Source: Spirochaetales bacterium | GTDB lineage: Bacteria; Spirochaetota; Spirochaetia; DSM-27196; Alkalispirochaetaceae | Reading direction: 5' to 3' | Assembly: GCA_028282545.1 (NCBI GenBank) | Contig: JANQHT010000078.1 | Span: 1-64,000 of the forward strand | DNA length: 64,000 bases | Shown here: in pieces, positions 51,467-59,768 of the stretch | How positions within the stretch are numbered: position 1 is the stretch's first letter | Layout: each line of letters starts with the position of its first letter | Program-made: the position numbers and the translations under genes | The notes under the pieces: generated by a model | What the model was told of the DNA's origin: nothing | The model's database searches: none | What the model saw: the letters and a program-made list of their open reading frames with translations, nothing else

Positions 51467-52800
51467 TACCCCAGGTCCACCATCGCGTCGGCCACGCGCC
51501 GGAACCCGGCGATATTGGCACCCCGGACGTAGTCGATACCGCCGCCGGGCATGCGCCCGTGGCGAACGCACGTGGCGTGGATCGTCTGCATGATCGACTG
51601 TAGTTTGGCGTCTACCTCTTCCGCCGGCCAGGAGAGTTTCATTGCGTTCTGCGACATCTCCAGGCCCGATACGGCAACGCCGCCGGCGTTGGCCGCCTTG
51701 CCCGGCGCCAAGGGTACCCCGGCGGCGGCAAAGGTTTCCACCGCGTCCGCGGTGCACCCCATGTTGGACGCCTCCACGACGACACCGACGCCGTTTTTGA
51801 TCAACGCCTTCGCGTCGCTTCCATCGAGTTCGTTCTGGATTGCGCAAGGAATCGCCACGTCTACCGACACCTCCCAGGGCTTCCGCCGGGGTACAAAGGT
51901 GGCGCCAAACTCGCGGGCGTAGGGTTCAACCACGTCGTTGTTCGACGCACGGAGGTCCAGCATGTACTCGATCTTCTCGTCGGTGTTGATACCGTCGGCG
52001 TCGTGGATGTAACCGTCGGGACCCGAGATCGTAACGACCCTGGCGCCCAGTTCCGTCGCTTTGAGCGCCGCTCCCCACGCAACGTTGCCAAACCCGGAGA
52101 GCGCGATCCGTTTTCCCTCGAGCGATTCGCCGCGTTCGTTCAACATCTCCACCAGGAAGTAGATCGCCCCGAATCCCGTTGCCTCAGGTCGAACCAGGGA
52201 ACCGCCCCAGAGTCTGCTTTTCCCGGTAAGGACTCCGGTGTGTTCGCTTCTTAAACGTTTCCACTGACCGTAGAGGTAGCCGATTTCGCGACCGCCGACG
52301 CCGATGTCCCCGGCGGGAACGTCTGTATCGGGCCCCAGATACCGCTGCAGTTCGGTCATAAAGGCGTTGCTGAATCGACGGATCTCCCGTTCCGAGCGAC
52401 CCCGGGCGTTGAAGTCGGACCCGCCTTTGCCACCGCCCATGGGGAGACCGGTGAGGCTGTTTTTGAAAATCTGCTCGAACGCGAGGAACTTGAGGCCGCC
52501 GGCCGTTACGCTCGGGTGAAACCGGAGCCCGCCCTTGTAGGGTCCAAGGGCGTTGTTGAACTGAACGCGGTAGCCCCTATTCACCTGGAGTTCACCCCGA
52601 TCGTCTTCCCATTCGACGCGAAAGGAGATTACCCTGTCCGGCTCCGTGATCCGTTCGAGAATTTTGTTCCCCCCATAGGACGGGGTGCGGTTCACCACGT
52701 CGATTACCGACTCACATACTTCGGTCACCGCCTGGACAAACTCCGGTTGCGCGGGGTTGCGGCGGGCAACGTCCTCGACAAATGAACGCACTTCATACAT
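51463..52800 (-). CDS. gdhA: Glutamate dehydrogenase (hexameric, NADP type)
   Basis: 445 residues, the size of bacterial NADP-dependent GdhA. Signatures: GPYKGGLRFHPSV, the catalytic Lys in LPMGGGKGGSDF, DVPAGDIGVGGREIGYL, the Rossmann motif LSGFGNVAWGAA, and C-terminal ANAGGVAVSGLEMSQN. It interconverts 2-oxoglutarate plus ammonia and glutamate. An AAGGAGC site precedes the ATG. It is divergent from an aminotransferase operon that would consume 2-oxoglutarate or glutamate. Confidence 0.95.
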   Translation of the reverse strand: MYEVRSFVEDVARRNPAQPEFVQAVTEVCESVIDVVNRTPSYGGNKILERITEPDRVISFRVEWEDDRGELQVNRGYRVQFNNALGPYKGGLRFHPSVTAGGLKFLAFEQIFKNSLTGLPMGGGKGGSDFNARGRSEREIRRFSNAFMTELQRYLGPDTDVPAGDIGVGGREIGYLYGQWKRLRSEHTGVLTGKSRLWGGSLVRPEATGFGAIYFLVEMLNERGESLEGKRIALSGFGNVAWGAALKATELGARVVTISGPDGYIHDADGINTDEKIEYMLDLRASNNDVVEPYAREFGATFVPRRKPWEVSVDVAIPCAIQNELDGSDAKALIKNGVGVVVEASNMGCTADAVETFAAAGVPLAPGKAANAGGVAVSGLEMSQNAMKLSWPAEEVDAKLQSIMQTIHATCVRHGRMPGGGIDYVRGANIAGFRRVADAMVDLGY

Positions 52801-52981
52801 GGTCAGCTCCTTTCTATTAAATTAATAATTATCCAAATAATACAATTATATCCACTATGCGGCGATCCGCGCGCCGTGTCAACGACCATTCTACCCTTGA
52901 CAGGCGCCACAGTTCCATTGCACAATTGAATACCGTTTCACGATAGTAACATATGTTCAAATAATAGAAAAGGAGGTGCCC
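52801..52981. promoter_or_regulatory. Divergent promoter region, gdhA and aminotransferase operon
   Basis: A 181-bp gap with A+T-rich ends. Toward the aminotransferase, TTGACA (52897-52902), 18 bases and CACAAT (52921-52926) form a plausible promoter. Toward gdhA, TATAAT (52850-52845, minus strand) is a good -10 without an obvious -35. CAAATAATA occurs twice in the same orientation (52834-52842 and 52958-52966), close to each gene start, and may be a shared regulator site. Confidence 0.45.
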
Positions 52982-54361
52982 GTGGACCTGAACAGATTTT
53001 CGTATCTCTCGCTCGACGATGCCCCGATAATCAACACGACTCCCCCGGGACCAAAGTCAAAAGAACTACTCGATTTCCAGGCGCACAACGAAAGCTCAGC
53101 CGTGTCGTACCCCAAAGGTATGCCTATGGCAATCAAGATGGGCAAGGGTGCCACGATCGTTGACGCCGATGACAACGTCTTTATCGATATGTTCGGCGGT
53201 GCCGGCGTCATGGCGGTTGGGAACGGCCACCCAGACGTTTTGAAGGCGGCCCACGAAACGATCGACAGGTACACACACACGCTGGACATCCCCACGGACG
53301 TTCGTAGGACGCTCGTGAACACGCTCCGCGAGGTACTCCCCAAAGAGCTTACGCGTATCTTTTTCGGCGGTCCCACCGGTTCGGACGCCGTTGAGCAGGC
53401 GATTAAGCTCGCCAAGTACAACACCGGCCGGCAGGAGATCATCGCGTTCCAGGGTGCCTACCACGGAATGACCGGAATGGCGTTGGCTCTCACCACGGAC
53501 GCGAGCCATCGACGCGGCCTGGGCTCCCTGGTGCCGGGTGTGCGTTTTGTCCCGTACGACTACTCGTATCGTTCTCCCTTCGCCGACGCCGGCGAGGACT
53601 CAGATCTTCGCGCCGCGGAATACCTGGAAATGGTGCTGACCGACTCGCACTCCGGGTTCGACAAGCCGGCGGCGGTCATCCTCGAATCGGTTCAGGGCGA
53701 GGGCGGGACGATCATCCCCAGCACGCGTTTTATGCGACGTGTGCGAGAGATCACCAGGGCGCACGACGTGTTGCTCATCTGCGACGAGATCCAGTCGGGC
53801 CTGGGGCGAACGGGAAAGATGTTCGCCTTTGAGCACTTCGGCGACGACTTTGTTCCGGACATCATTACGATGAGCAAGGCCCTCGGTGGTGTGGGATTCC
53901 CGATCTCCGCGATCGCCTACCGGGAGGAGCTCAACACGTGGCCGGCGGGGCTGACGATCGGAACGTTTCGCGGAAACATGGTGGCCTACGCCGCCGGTGC
54001 GGCGGCCCTGCGCTTTATGATCGACAACGACCTTCCCGGACACGCCGCGGCCCTGGGTGAAAGGCTGCTGCCGGAACTCAAAAAGCTGGAAAGGGAGACC
54101 TCCATCGTCGGCGAAGTTCGCGGCATCGGCCTGATGATTGCCGTCGAGATGGTCCGCGACCAGAAAACCAGGGAACCGGCCCCGGAGCTGGCCAGGAAAA
54201 TCCGCCAATACGCCCACCGGCGCGGCGTCATGATCGAGGTTGGCGGTCATCACGGAAACGTGGCGCGTCTTCTCCCGCCGCTGGTCATCACGGAGAAACT
54301 TGCCATGGCCGGTATCGGCGTCATCGCGGACGTCGTTCGTGACATCGAAAAGGGAATCTGA
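52982..54361 (+). CDS. Class III PLP aminotransferase, diaminobutyrate/2-oxoglutarate type
   Basis: 459 residues from the GTG at 52982, which has AAGGAGG at 52970-52975; a GTG at 52976 abuts that site. Features: DNVFIDMFGGAGVMAVGNGH, GPTGSDAVEQAIKLAK, the PLP-binding DEIQSGLGRTGKMFAFEHF and the active-site Lys in TMSKALGGVGFPISAI. The segment TIGTFRGNMVAYAAGAAALR resembles the GTFRGN motif of L-2,4-diaminobutyrate transaminases (EctB/Dat). That reaction links aspartate semialdehyde and glutamate with diaminobutyrate and 2-oxoglutarate, and asd is the next gene. Exact substrate is inferred. Confidence 0.8.
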   Translation: MDLNRFSYLSLDDAPIINTTPPGPKSKELLDFQAHNESSAVSYPKGMPMAIKMGKGATIVDADDNVFIDMFGGAGVMAVGNGHPDVLKAAHETIDRYTHTLDIPTDVRRTLVNTLREVLPKELTRIFFGGPTGSDAVEQAIKLAKYNTGRQEIIAFQGAYHGMTGMALALTTDASHRRGLGSLVPGVRFVPYDYSYRSPFADAGEDSDLRAAEYLEMVLTDSHSGFDKPAAVILESVQGEGGTIIPSTRFMRRVREITRAHDVLLICDEIQSGLGRTGKMFAFEHFGDDFVPDIITMSKALGGVGFPISAIAYREELNTWPAGLTIGTFRGNMVAYAAGAAALRFMIDNDLPGHAAALGERLLPELKKLERETSIVGEVRGIGLMIAVEMVRDQKTREPAPELARKIRQYAHRRGVMIEVGGHHGNVARLLPPLVITEKLAMAGIGVIADVVRDIEKGI

Positions 54362-54362
54362 C

Positions 54363-55391
54363 ATGGAGCGGTACAACGTCGCCGTTGTCGGTGCGATGGG
54401 GATGGTTGGATCGGAGATGACGCGCACCCTGGAACGGCGTGACTTCCCCATTGCCGAATTTCGTCCCCTGGACATCCCAGCAAACGCCGGCAAGACAGTT
54501 ACCTACAAGGACAACCCCGTTACTGTCCAGGCAGCGGAGAAAGCCAATTTCACGGACATCGACATCGCTATCTTTTCAGCCGGTGCCACGGCCGGCAAGA
54601 CGCTCGCACCTCAAGCGGTTGAGATGGGCGCCGTGGTCGTCGACAACTCCTCACAGTGGCGCATGGATCCGGGATGCCCGCTGGTGGTGCCCGAGGTGAA
54701 CTCCCACGATCTGAAGTGGCACAAGGGTATCATCGCGAATCCCAACTGTTCCACGATCCAGATGGTGGTGGCGCTCAAACCGCTGCACGACCGATCGCCC
54801 ATCCGCCGTGTGATCGTCTCGACCTACCAGGCGGCCGCCGGGGGCGGACGCCGCGGATACGAAGGTCTGCAGACGGAGGCGGAAGAGTTCATCCGGACGC
54901 GCCGGCCCGTGGAAGCGAGGGTCCACCCGGTACAGCTCGCCTTCAACGCCGTTCCCCACATCGATATCTTCCAGGAAGAGGGGTACACCAAGGAAGAGTA
55001 CAAGATGGTGAACGAAACGACGAAAATCATGGGCGAGGAAGCGATCGAGGTCACGGCCACGTGCGTTCGCATCCCCGTGTTCATCGGCCATTCCGAATCG
55101 GTCTATGTCGAGACCGCGGAGCGCATCGGTGCCGATGACGCCAGGCAAATCCTCGCGGCGGCGCCGGGCGTTGTCGTCAAGGACAACCCCTCCAACAACG
55201 AGTATCCCACACCGCTCGAATCCGAGACGGAGGACGACACGTTTGTAGGGCGTATCCGCAACGACCTTCACAACCCCAACGCACTAAACATGTGGATCGT
55301 CTCGAACAACGTCCGGAAGGGGGCCGCACTCAACGCGGTCCAGATTGCGGAAACGCTCACCGCCATGGACCTGGTCCGCGTACATACATAG
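54363..55391 (+). CDS. asd: Aspartate-semialdehyde dehydrogenase
   Basis: 342 residues. VAVVGAMGMVGSEMTRTLE is the NADP-binding start, IIANPNCSTIQMVVAL holds the catalytic Cys, and VFIGHSESVYVET the catalytic His region; KDNPSNNEYPTPLE and VSNNVRKGAALNAVQIAE complete the pattern. It interconverts aspartyl-4-phosphate and aspartate semialdehyde. The ATG is one base after the aminotransferase stop and AAGGGA lies upstream, so the two are coupled. Together with lysC at 47439 it gives both enzymes between aspartate and its semialdehyde. Confidence 0.94.
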   Translation: MERYNVAVVGAMGMVGSEMTRTLERRDFPIAEFRPLDIPANAGKTVTYKDNPVTVQAAEKANFTDIDIAIFSAGATAGKTLAPQAVEMGAVVVDNSSQWRMDPGCPLVVPEVNSHDLKWHKGIIANPNCSTIQMVVALKPLHDRSPIRRVIVSTYQAAAGGGRRGYEGLQTEAEEFIRTRRPVEARVHPVQLAFNAVPHIDIFQEEGYTKEEYKMVNETTKIMGEEAIEVTATCVRIPVFIGHSESVYVETAERIGADDARQILAAAPGVVVKDNPSNNEYPTPLESETEDDTFVGRIRNDLHNPNALNMWIVSNNVRKGAALNAVQIAETLTAMDLVRVHT

Positions 55392-55399
55392 GAGGCTCG

Positions 55400-56617
55400 A
55401 TGGGTATCCGCGACGACATCCGTACTCACACCGATGAGCTGGTGGCGATCCGCCGGGATCTCCACATGCATCCGGAGCTGGGGTTCGAGGAATTTCGGAC
55501 CGCAGATATCATCGAAACGTACCTAACGGACCTTGGGCTGGATCCGAAGCGGATGGCAAAGACGGGGATGGTGGCAACGCTCACCGGAACCGCACCGGGA
55601 GCGGAGAGCGGCCCCACCCTCATGCTGCGAGCCGACATCGACGCTCTGCCGATCCAGGAACTCACCGACCTCCCCTACAAGTCACAAAACGACGGAAGGA
55701 TGCACGCCTGTGGACACGACGCCCACACGGCGATGCTCATGATCGCCGCCAAGATTCTCGTGGCTCGGAAAAACGAAATCTCCGGCCGCGTGAAGTTCCT
55801 CTTTCAGCCGAACGAAGAGGTAGCGGGCGCAGAGATCATGATCGAGGCCGGGTGCCTGGAGAATCCGAGCGTGGACGCCGCCATGGGCATCCATATCTGG
55901 ACGCCGCTCCCCAGCGGGACTATCGCGGCCACACCCGGCGGCGTGATGGCGACCATGGTGCCTTTCCGCATCGTGATCACCGGCAAGGGCGGTCACACGG
56001 GATACCCCGAGCTGGCGGTGGATCCTATCATCGCTGCCGCCGATCTCATCCAAACGGCGCAGCGCCTGCAGACGCGTGACATCAGCCTCCTTACTCCCAC
56101 GGCGCTTGTCTTTTCAAAGATCGAGAGCGGTTCGAAAAACAACATCATCCCGGATCAGGTGGTGCTGGAGGGGACCGTCCGATTTCTCTACGAGCCGGCC
56201 GCGAACCAAGAGCCGGTGGAGCGTCTGGAAGAGATCGTTGCGTCGGTCTGCGCCGTCCACAAGTGCACGTATGAGATGTCGTCGTTCACCCAGAACACCG
56301 TCGTCATGAACGATCCAGGCATGGCTCAACTGGTTCGCGACGTGGCGCGCGAAATCGTGGACGATGAAGCGAAGATCCTGGATCACCGTTCAATGGCAGG
56401 CGAAGACTTCGCGGCGTACGCCCGGCGCGTTCCCGCGGTCTTTGCGTTCGTCGGGACCGCTGACCCCGCGAAGGGAAGCGACCTGCCGCACCACAGTCCG
56501 CGGTTTGCCATCGACGAATCAACGATGCCCACCGGTGTCGAACTGTTCGTTCGCACTGCGTTGCGCTACTTCGAGGAATCCAACAATCGTGCTCGCGACG
56601 GAAAGGAGGAAAGGTAA
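55400..56617 (+). CDS. M20-family metallo-amidohydrolase (N-acyl amino acid hydrolase type)
   Basis: 405 residues from ATG 55400 with GGAGG upstream. Zinc-site motifs of the IAA-amino acid/N-acyl amino acid hydrolase group are present: RRDLHMHPELGFEEF, MLRADIDALPI, MHACGHDAHTAML, FQPNEEVAGAEIMIEAG and GGHTGYPELAVDPI (lid domain), and HRSMAGEDFAAYA near the end. It removes acyl groups from amino acid derivatives. In this operon it may deacylate a compound imported by the TRAP system and pass the amine to the aminotransferase. Confidence 0.9.
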   Translation: MGIRDDIRTHTDELVAIRRDLHMHPELGFEEFRTADIIETYLTDLGLDPKRMAKTGMVATLTGTAPGAESGPTLMLRADIDALPIQELTDLPYKSQNDGRMHACGHDAHTAMLMIAAKILVARKNEISGRVKFLFQPNEEVAGAEIMIEAGCLENPSVDAAMGIHIWTPLPSGTIAATPGGVMATMVPFRIVITGKGGHTGYPELAVDPIIAAADLIQTAQRLQTRDISLLTPTALVFSKIESGSKNNIIPDQVVLEGTVRFLYEPAANQEPVERLEEIVASVCAVHKCTYEMSSFTQNTVVMNDPGMAQLVRDVAREIVDDEAKILDHRSMAGEDFAAYARRVPAVFAFVGTADPAKGSDLPHHSPRFAIDESTMPTGVELFVRTALRYFEESNNRARDGKEER

Positions 56618-56676
56618 GTAAAGTCCAAAAAGCATTTTAAGTGGAAATGTCAACAATCGATAGGAGGAAATTCGAT

Positions 56677-57747
56677 ATGACAAAACGATTCATGCTGATT
56701 CTTTGGGCGTTTGCCCTTGCGGCAGGCGTTGTGTTCGCCGGCGGCGAACAGGAAAGCGGTTCCATGGACGGCGGGAGGGAGGTCATCCAGGCAAAGCTCG
56801 CGTCGGAAGAGATCGAAGGCGACTTCATGACCGTCTGGGCGGAGAGATTCGCCGACTACATGCGGGAAGCAACGGACGGCGGTTACGATCTGGAGGTCTA
56901 TCCGTACGGTTCGCTCGGCGACACGCGCGACATCAACGAGCTCGCGCAGATCGGTGTTGTCGAGTACGTCTACTCGGACTTTGCCTGGATCAGCGCGTTT
57001 GTTCCGCAGGCGCAAGTACTGGCGCTGCACTACCTGTGGCCCCGCGAACGGATCGGCGAAGTGCTGGAATGGGTTGTCCGCAACGGTGAATCGTGGCCGA
57101 TGTTGGTCGAAGCGTTCCGCGCGAACGGTCTGGTGCCGCTCGCTATCCACTACGAAGGGTGGCAGTGGCTGACGTCCAAGAACCCGGCGAGCACGCTGGA
57201 AGAGGCCCAGGGAACCAAGACGCGTCTTATGGGATCGCAGCTCCTGCTCGAGAATTACAAGACGTACGGATTTGCCCCGACTCCCATGAGCTACGGCGAA
57301 GTCTACAGCGCTCTCCAGACGGGCTTGATCGACGCACAGGTCAACCCCCTCTTTGCCATCTACAGCATGAAGTTCTACGAACCGACGAACTACTTCACGC
57401 AGATGTGGGCGGAGCCGTTCCTGGGAATTCCGACGATCAACAAGCAGCACTTCGATGGCCTTCCGCAGGAGTACCGGGACCTGATGACCGAGTGGTGGGT
57501 CGACAACACCGTCGCAGCGGCGGAGTACATCGATGAGCGAAACGCCCGGGACCGCGCGAGCATCGAGGCGGAAAAACCGTCCATCGTGTGGTACGAGTTT
57601 ACCGATGAGCAGGTTGCAGAAACGCGAGAAATCGCCCGCACCGTCGACGATGTATACGTGGAAATCGGTGGCGACGGCGCCGCGGAACTCCTCGACGCCC
57701 TGCTGGCCGACATAGACAACGCCAAAGCGGCACTCGGTATCGACTGA
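56677..57747 (+). CDS. dctP: TRAP transporter substrate-binding protein (DctP family)
   Basis: 356 residues from ATG 56677 with AGGAGG eight bases upstream. The signal peptide ends VVFAGGEQESG. Typical DctP features: VIQAKLASEEIEGDFMTVWA, VYPYGSLGDTRDINELAQIG, the Arg-containing ligand region TKTRLMGSQLLLENYKTYG and SYGEVYSALQTGLIDAQVNP (family signature). It delivers a small carboxylate or zwitterion to the DctQM membrane complex encoded next. Confidence 0.93.
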   Translation: MTKRFMLILWAFALAAGVVFAGGEQESGSMDGGREVIQAKLASEEIEGDFMTVWAERFADYMREATDGGYDLEVYPYGSLGDTRDINELAQIGVVEYVYSDFAWISAFVPQAQVLALHYLWPRERIGEVLEWVVRNGESWPMLVEAFRANGLVPLAIHYEGWQWLTSKNPASTLEEAQGTKTRLMGSQLLLENYKTYGFAPTPMSYGEVYSALQTGLIDAQVNPLFAIYSMKFYEPTNYFTQMWAEPFLGIPTINKQHFDGLPQEYRDLMTEWWVDNTVAAAEYIDERNARDRASIEAEKPSIVWYEFTDEQVAETREIARTVDDVYVEIGGDGAAELLDALLADIDNAKAALGID

Positions 57748-57816
57748 TCGCGGTCCATACCGATAGCATGTGGCATGGGCGGGCAACCGTCCATGCCACG
57801 ATGAGGAACACCATTC

Positions 57817-58374
57817 ATGAGTGACAAATCGAACGGCGGTGTTTTCCACGCGGTTGGCCGAGTGATCGGTAAGGCGGTGGACCTCTTCGAGGTTACGGCC
57901 CTCGCGACGTCCACGGGCTTCCTGGCCATTCTGTTGATCGCCAACGTCATTGCCCGCACCTTCTTCCAGGCGATCTACTTTGCCGAGGAACTCAGCGAGT
58001 TTCTGATTATCTTCACGACCTTTGTGGGCGTCAGTTACGCGGCTCGTAAGGCGCGGCACATCCGGATGGGAGCGTTCCTGGACGCGATGCCGCGAAGGAT
58101 GGAGAAGATCTTCATCTACGTGATCTCCGCGATCAGCGCCCTGGTGATGTTCCTGATGGCGTACCACTCGTGGAATTACATGGCCACGGCCAAGATGTTG
58201 CGACAAACGACGCAGGCCTTGCGCATGCAGTACTGGATCACGCTTGTGATCGTTCCCATCGGGTTCTTTTCCGCCGGTATCCAGTACGTCCGGACGGTGA
58301 TCAAGAACACCGTGGAAGATGAGGTCTGGCAGTCGCCGGAACAGCAGAGCGAGTACGAGGACATGGGGTACTGA
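57817..58374 (+). CDS. dctQ: TRAP transporter small permease (DctQ family)
   Basis: 185 residues with four membrane segments: ALATSTGFLAILLIANVIAR, FLIIFTTFVGVSYAARKARH (the family's conserved ARK/H pattern), a central pair and ITLVIVPIGFFSAGIQYV. It scaffolds the large permease. It starts 69 bp after dctP and ends two bases before dctM. Confidence 0.92.
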   Translation: MSDKSNGGVFHAVGRVIGKAVDLFEVTALATSTGFLAILLIANVIARTFFQAIYFAEELSEFLIIFTTFVGVSYAARKARHIRMGAFLDAMPRRMEKIFIYVISAISALVMFLMAYHSWNYMATAKMLRQTTQALRMQYWITLVIVPIGFFSAGIQYVRTVIKNTVEDEVWQSPEQQSEYEDMGY

Positions 58375-58376
58375 TC

Positions 58377-59663
58377 ATGACGTTGATGTGGGTCAGCATG
58401 GTGGTGATGCTCCTGGTCGGGTTCCCCTTTATGGTGCTCATCCTGGGATCACTCATTTTGCAGTTGGAAGTGAACATGCCCGCCTTCAATATGACGGTCA
58501 TCGTGCAACAGGTGCTTACCGGTATGTCGCCACCGGCGCTGCAGGCGGTGCCGATGTTTATCCTTGGGGCAAGCATACTCACCTCCGGGCAGGCGGCACG
58601 ACGCCTCATCAACATGGTGCGCGTCGCCGTGGGACACATTCCGGGTGGGTTGCCTATCACGACCAACGCGAGCTGTACGCTCTTCGGTGCGGTATCGGGT
58701 TCCACCCAGGCGACGGTGGCGGCCATCGGCGGAACGATGCGCCCGATGCTGCTCGAGGCGGGGTACAAGAGTTCCTTCACACTGGGGCTCATCATAAACG
58801 CCAGCGATATCGCGCTCCTTATTCCGCCCAGTATCGGCTTCATCGTCTACGGCGTTGTCACCAGCACCTCGGTTGGGAAGCTGTTCCTCGCGGGAATCCT
58901 GCCGGGAATCATGATATTCCTGCTCTTCTCGATCTACTCGTACGTCTACTCCCGCGTGATGAACGTGGGAACGGCGCCGAAGGCGACGAGGCAGGAGCGG
59001 TGGACGGCGTTCAAGGAGGGTTTCCCCGTTTTAGGATTCCCCGTCATCATCGTCGGTGGAATCTATCTGGGCATCTTCAGCCCCACCGAGGCCGCAGCGG
59101 CAGCGGTACTCTACGCGCTCTTTTTGGAAGGGGTGGTCTACCGGACGCTGACGTGGAAGATCCTGGTAAAGGTACTCCTCGATACCGGCGTCATCACCGG
59201 CGTGGTGTTCGTTCTCGTTGGCGCGGGGCAGGCGTTCAGCTGGCTGATCAGCTTTATGAAGATCCCCCAGGCGGTCATGCCGGTTATCCTGGGCACCGAT
59301 CCAACCGCGCTCAAAGTGATCATCGTCATCGTGGTCGCCTACTTCGTGGCGTGTATGTTCGTAGATCCGATCGTGGCGATCTACGTCTTCAGTCCGATCT
59401 TCGCGCCTTATGTGCGGAACCTCGGAATCGACCCGGTGTTCCTGGGCACGCTTGTGACGCTTCAGGCCGCGATAGGTTCGGCGACGCCACCGTTCGGATG
59501 CGACATCTTCACGGCGCAGCTCATCTTCAGGCGGCCGTACCTGGAGGTGATCGGCCACACGCTCCCGTTTATCCTGATCCTCATTCTGGCAACGGCACTG
59601 ATCATCATGTTCCCGGGCATCGCCACGTTCCTCCCGAATACGATGATGAGCGTGGGAGGGTGA
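58377..59663 (+). CDS. dctM: TRAP transporter large permease (DctM family)
   Basis: 428 residues with about twelve membrane segments. FPFMVLILGSLILQL begins the transport domain; INASDIALLIPPSIGFIVYG contains the conserved PPS loop and ATPPFGCDIFTAQLI its symmetric partner, both involved in sodium-coupled transport. FSPTEAAAAAVLYAL is another family signature. It completes a standard DctPQM set. Confidence 0.94.
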   Translation: MTLMWVSMVVMLLVGFPFMVLILGSLILQLEVNMPAFNMTVIVQQVLTGMSPPALQAVPMFILGASILTSGQAARRLINMVRVAVGHIPGGLPITTNASCTLFGAVSGSTQATVAAIGGTMRPMLLEAGYKSSFTLGLIINASDIALLIPPSIGFIVYGVVTSTSVGKLFLAGILPGIMIFLLFSIYSYVYSRVMNVGTAPKATRQERWTAFKEGFPVLGFPVIIVGGIYLGIFSPTEAAAAAVLYALFLEGVVYRTLTWKILVKVLLDTGVITGVVFVLVGAGQAFSWLISFMKIPQAVMPVILGTDPTALKVIIVIVVAYFVACMFVDPIVAIYVFSPIFAPYVRNLGIDPVFLGTLVTLQAAIGSATPPFGCDIFTAQLIFRRPYLEVIGHTLPFILILILATALIIMFPGIATFLPNTMMSVGG

Positions 59664-59726
59664 ACCGCTCCGGCAGCGTGCGCCCGGCGCACATTGCGCG
59701 ATTCGTGTGATACGATAGAACTCCGG

Positions 59727-59754
59727 GCCGGCACATCCGGGCCGGCGTTTCTTT
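59727..59754 (+). terminator. Weak terminator candidate after the TRAP operon
   Basis: GCCGGC (59727-59732) and GCCGGC (59741-59746) can pair as a 6-bp stem with an 8-base loop, followed by GTTTCTTTT. The T-run is interrupted and the stem lies just before the start of the next gene, so it may be only a partial terminator. Confidence 0.35.
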
Positions 59755-59768
59755 TGCCGGAACAGTTC

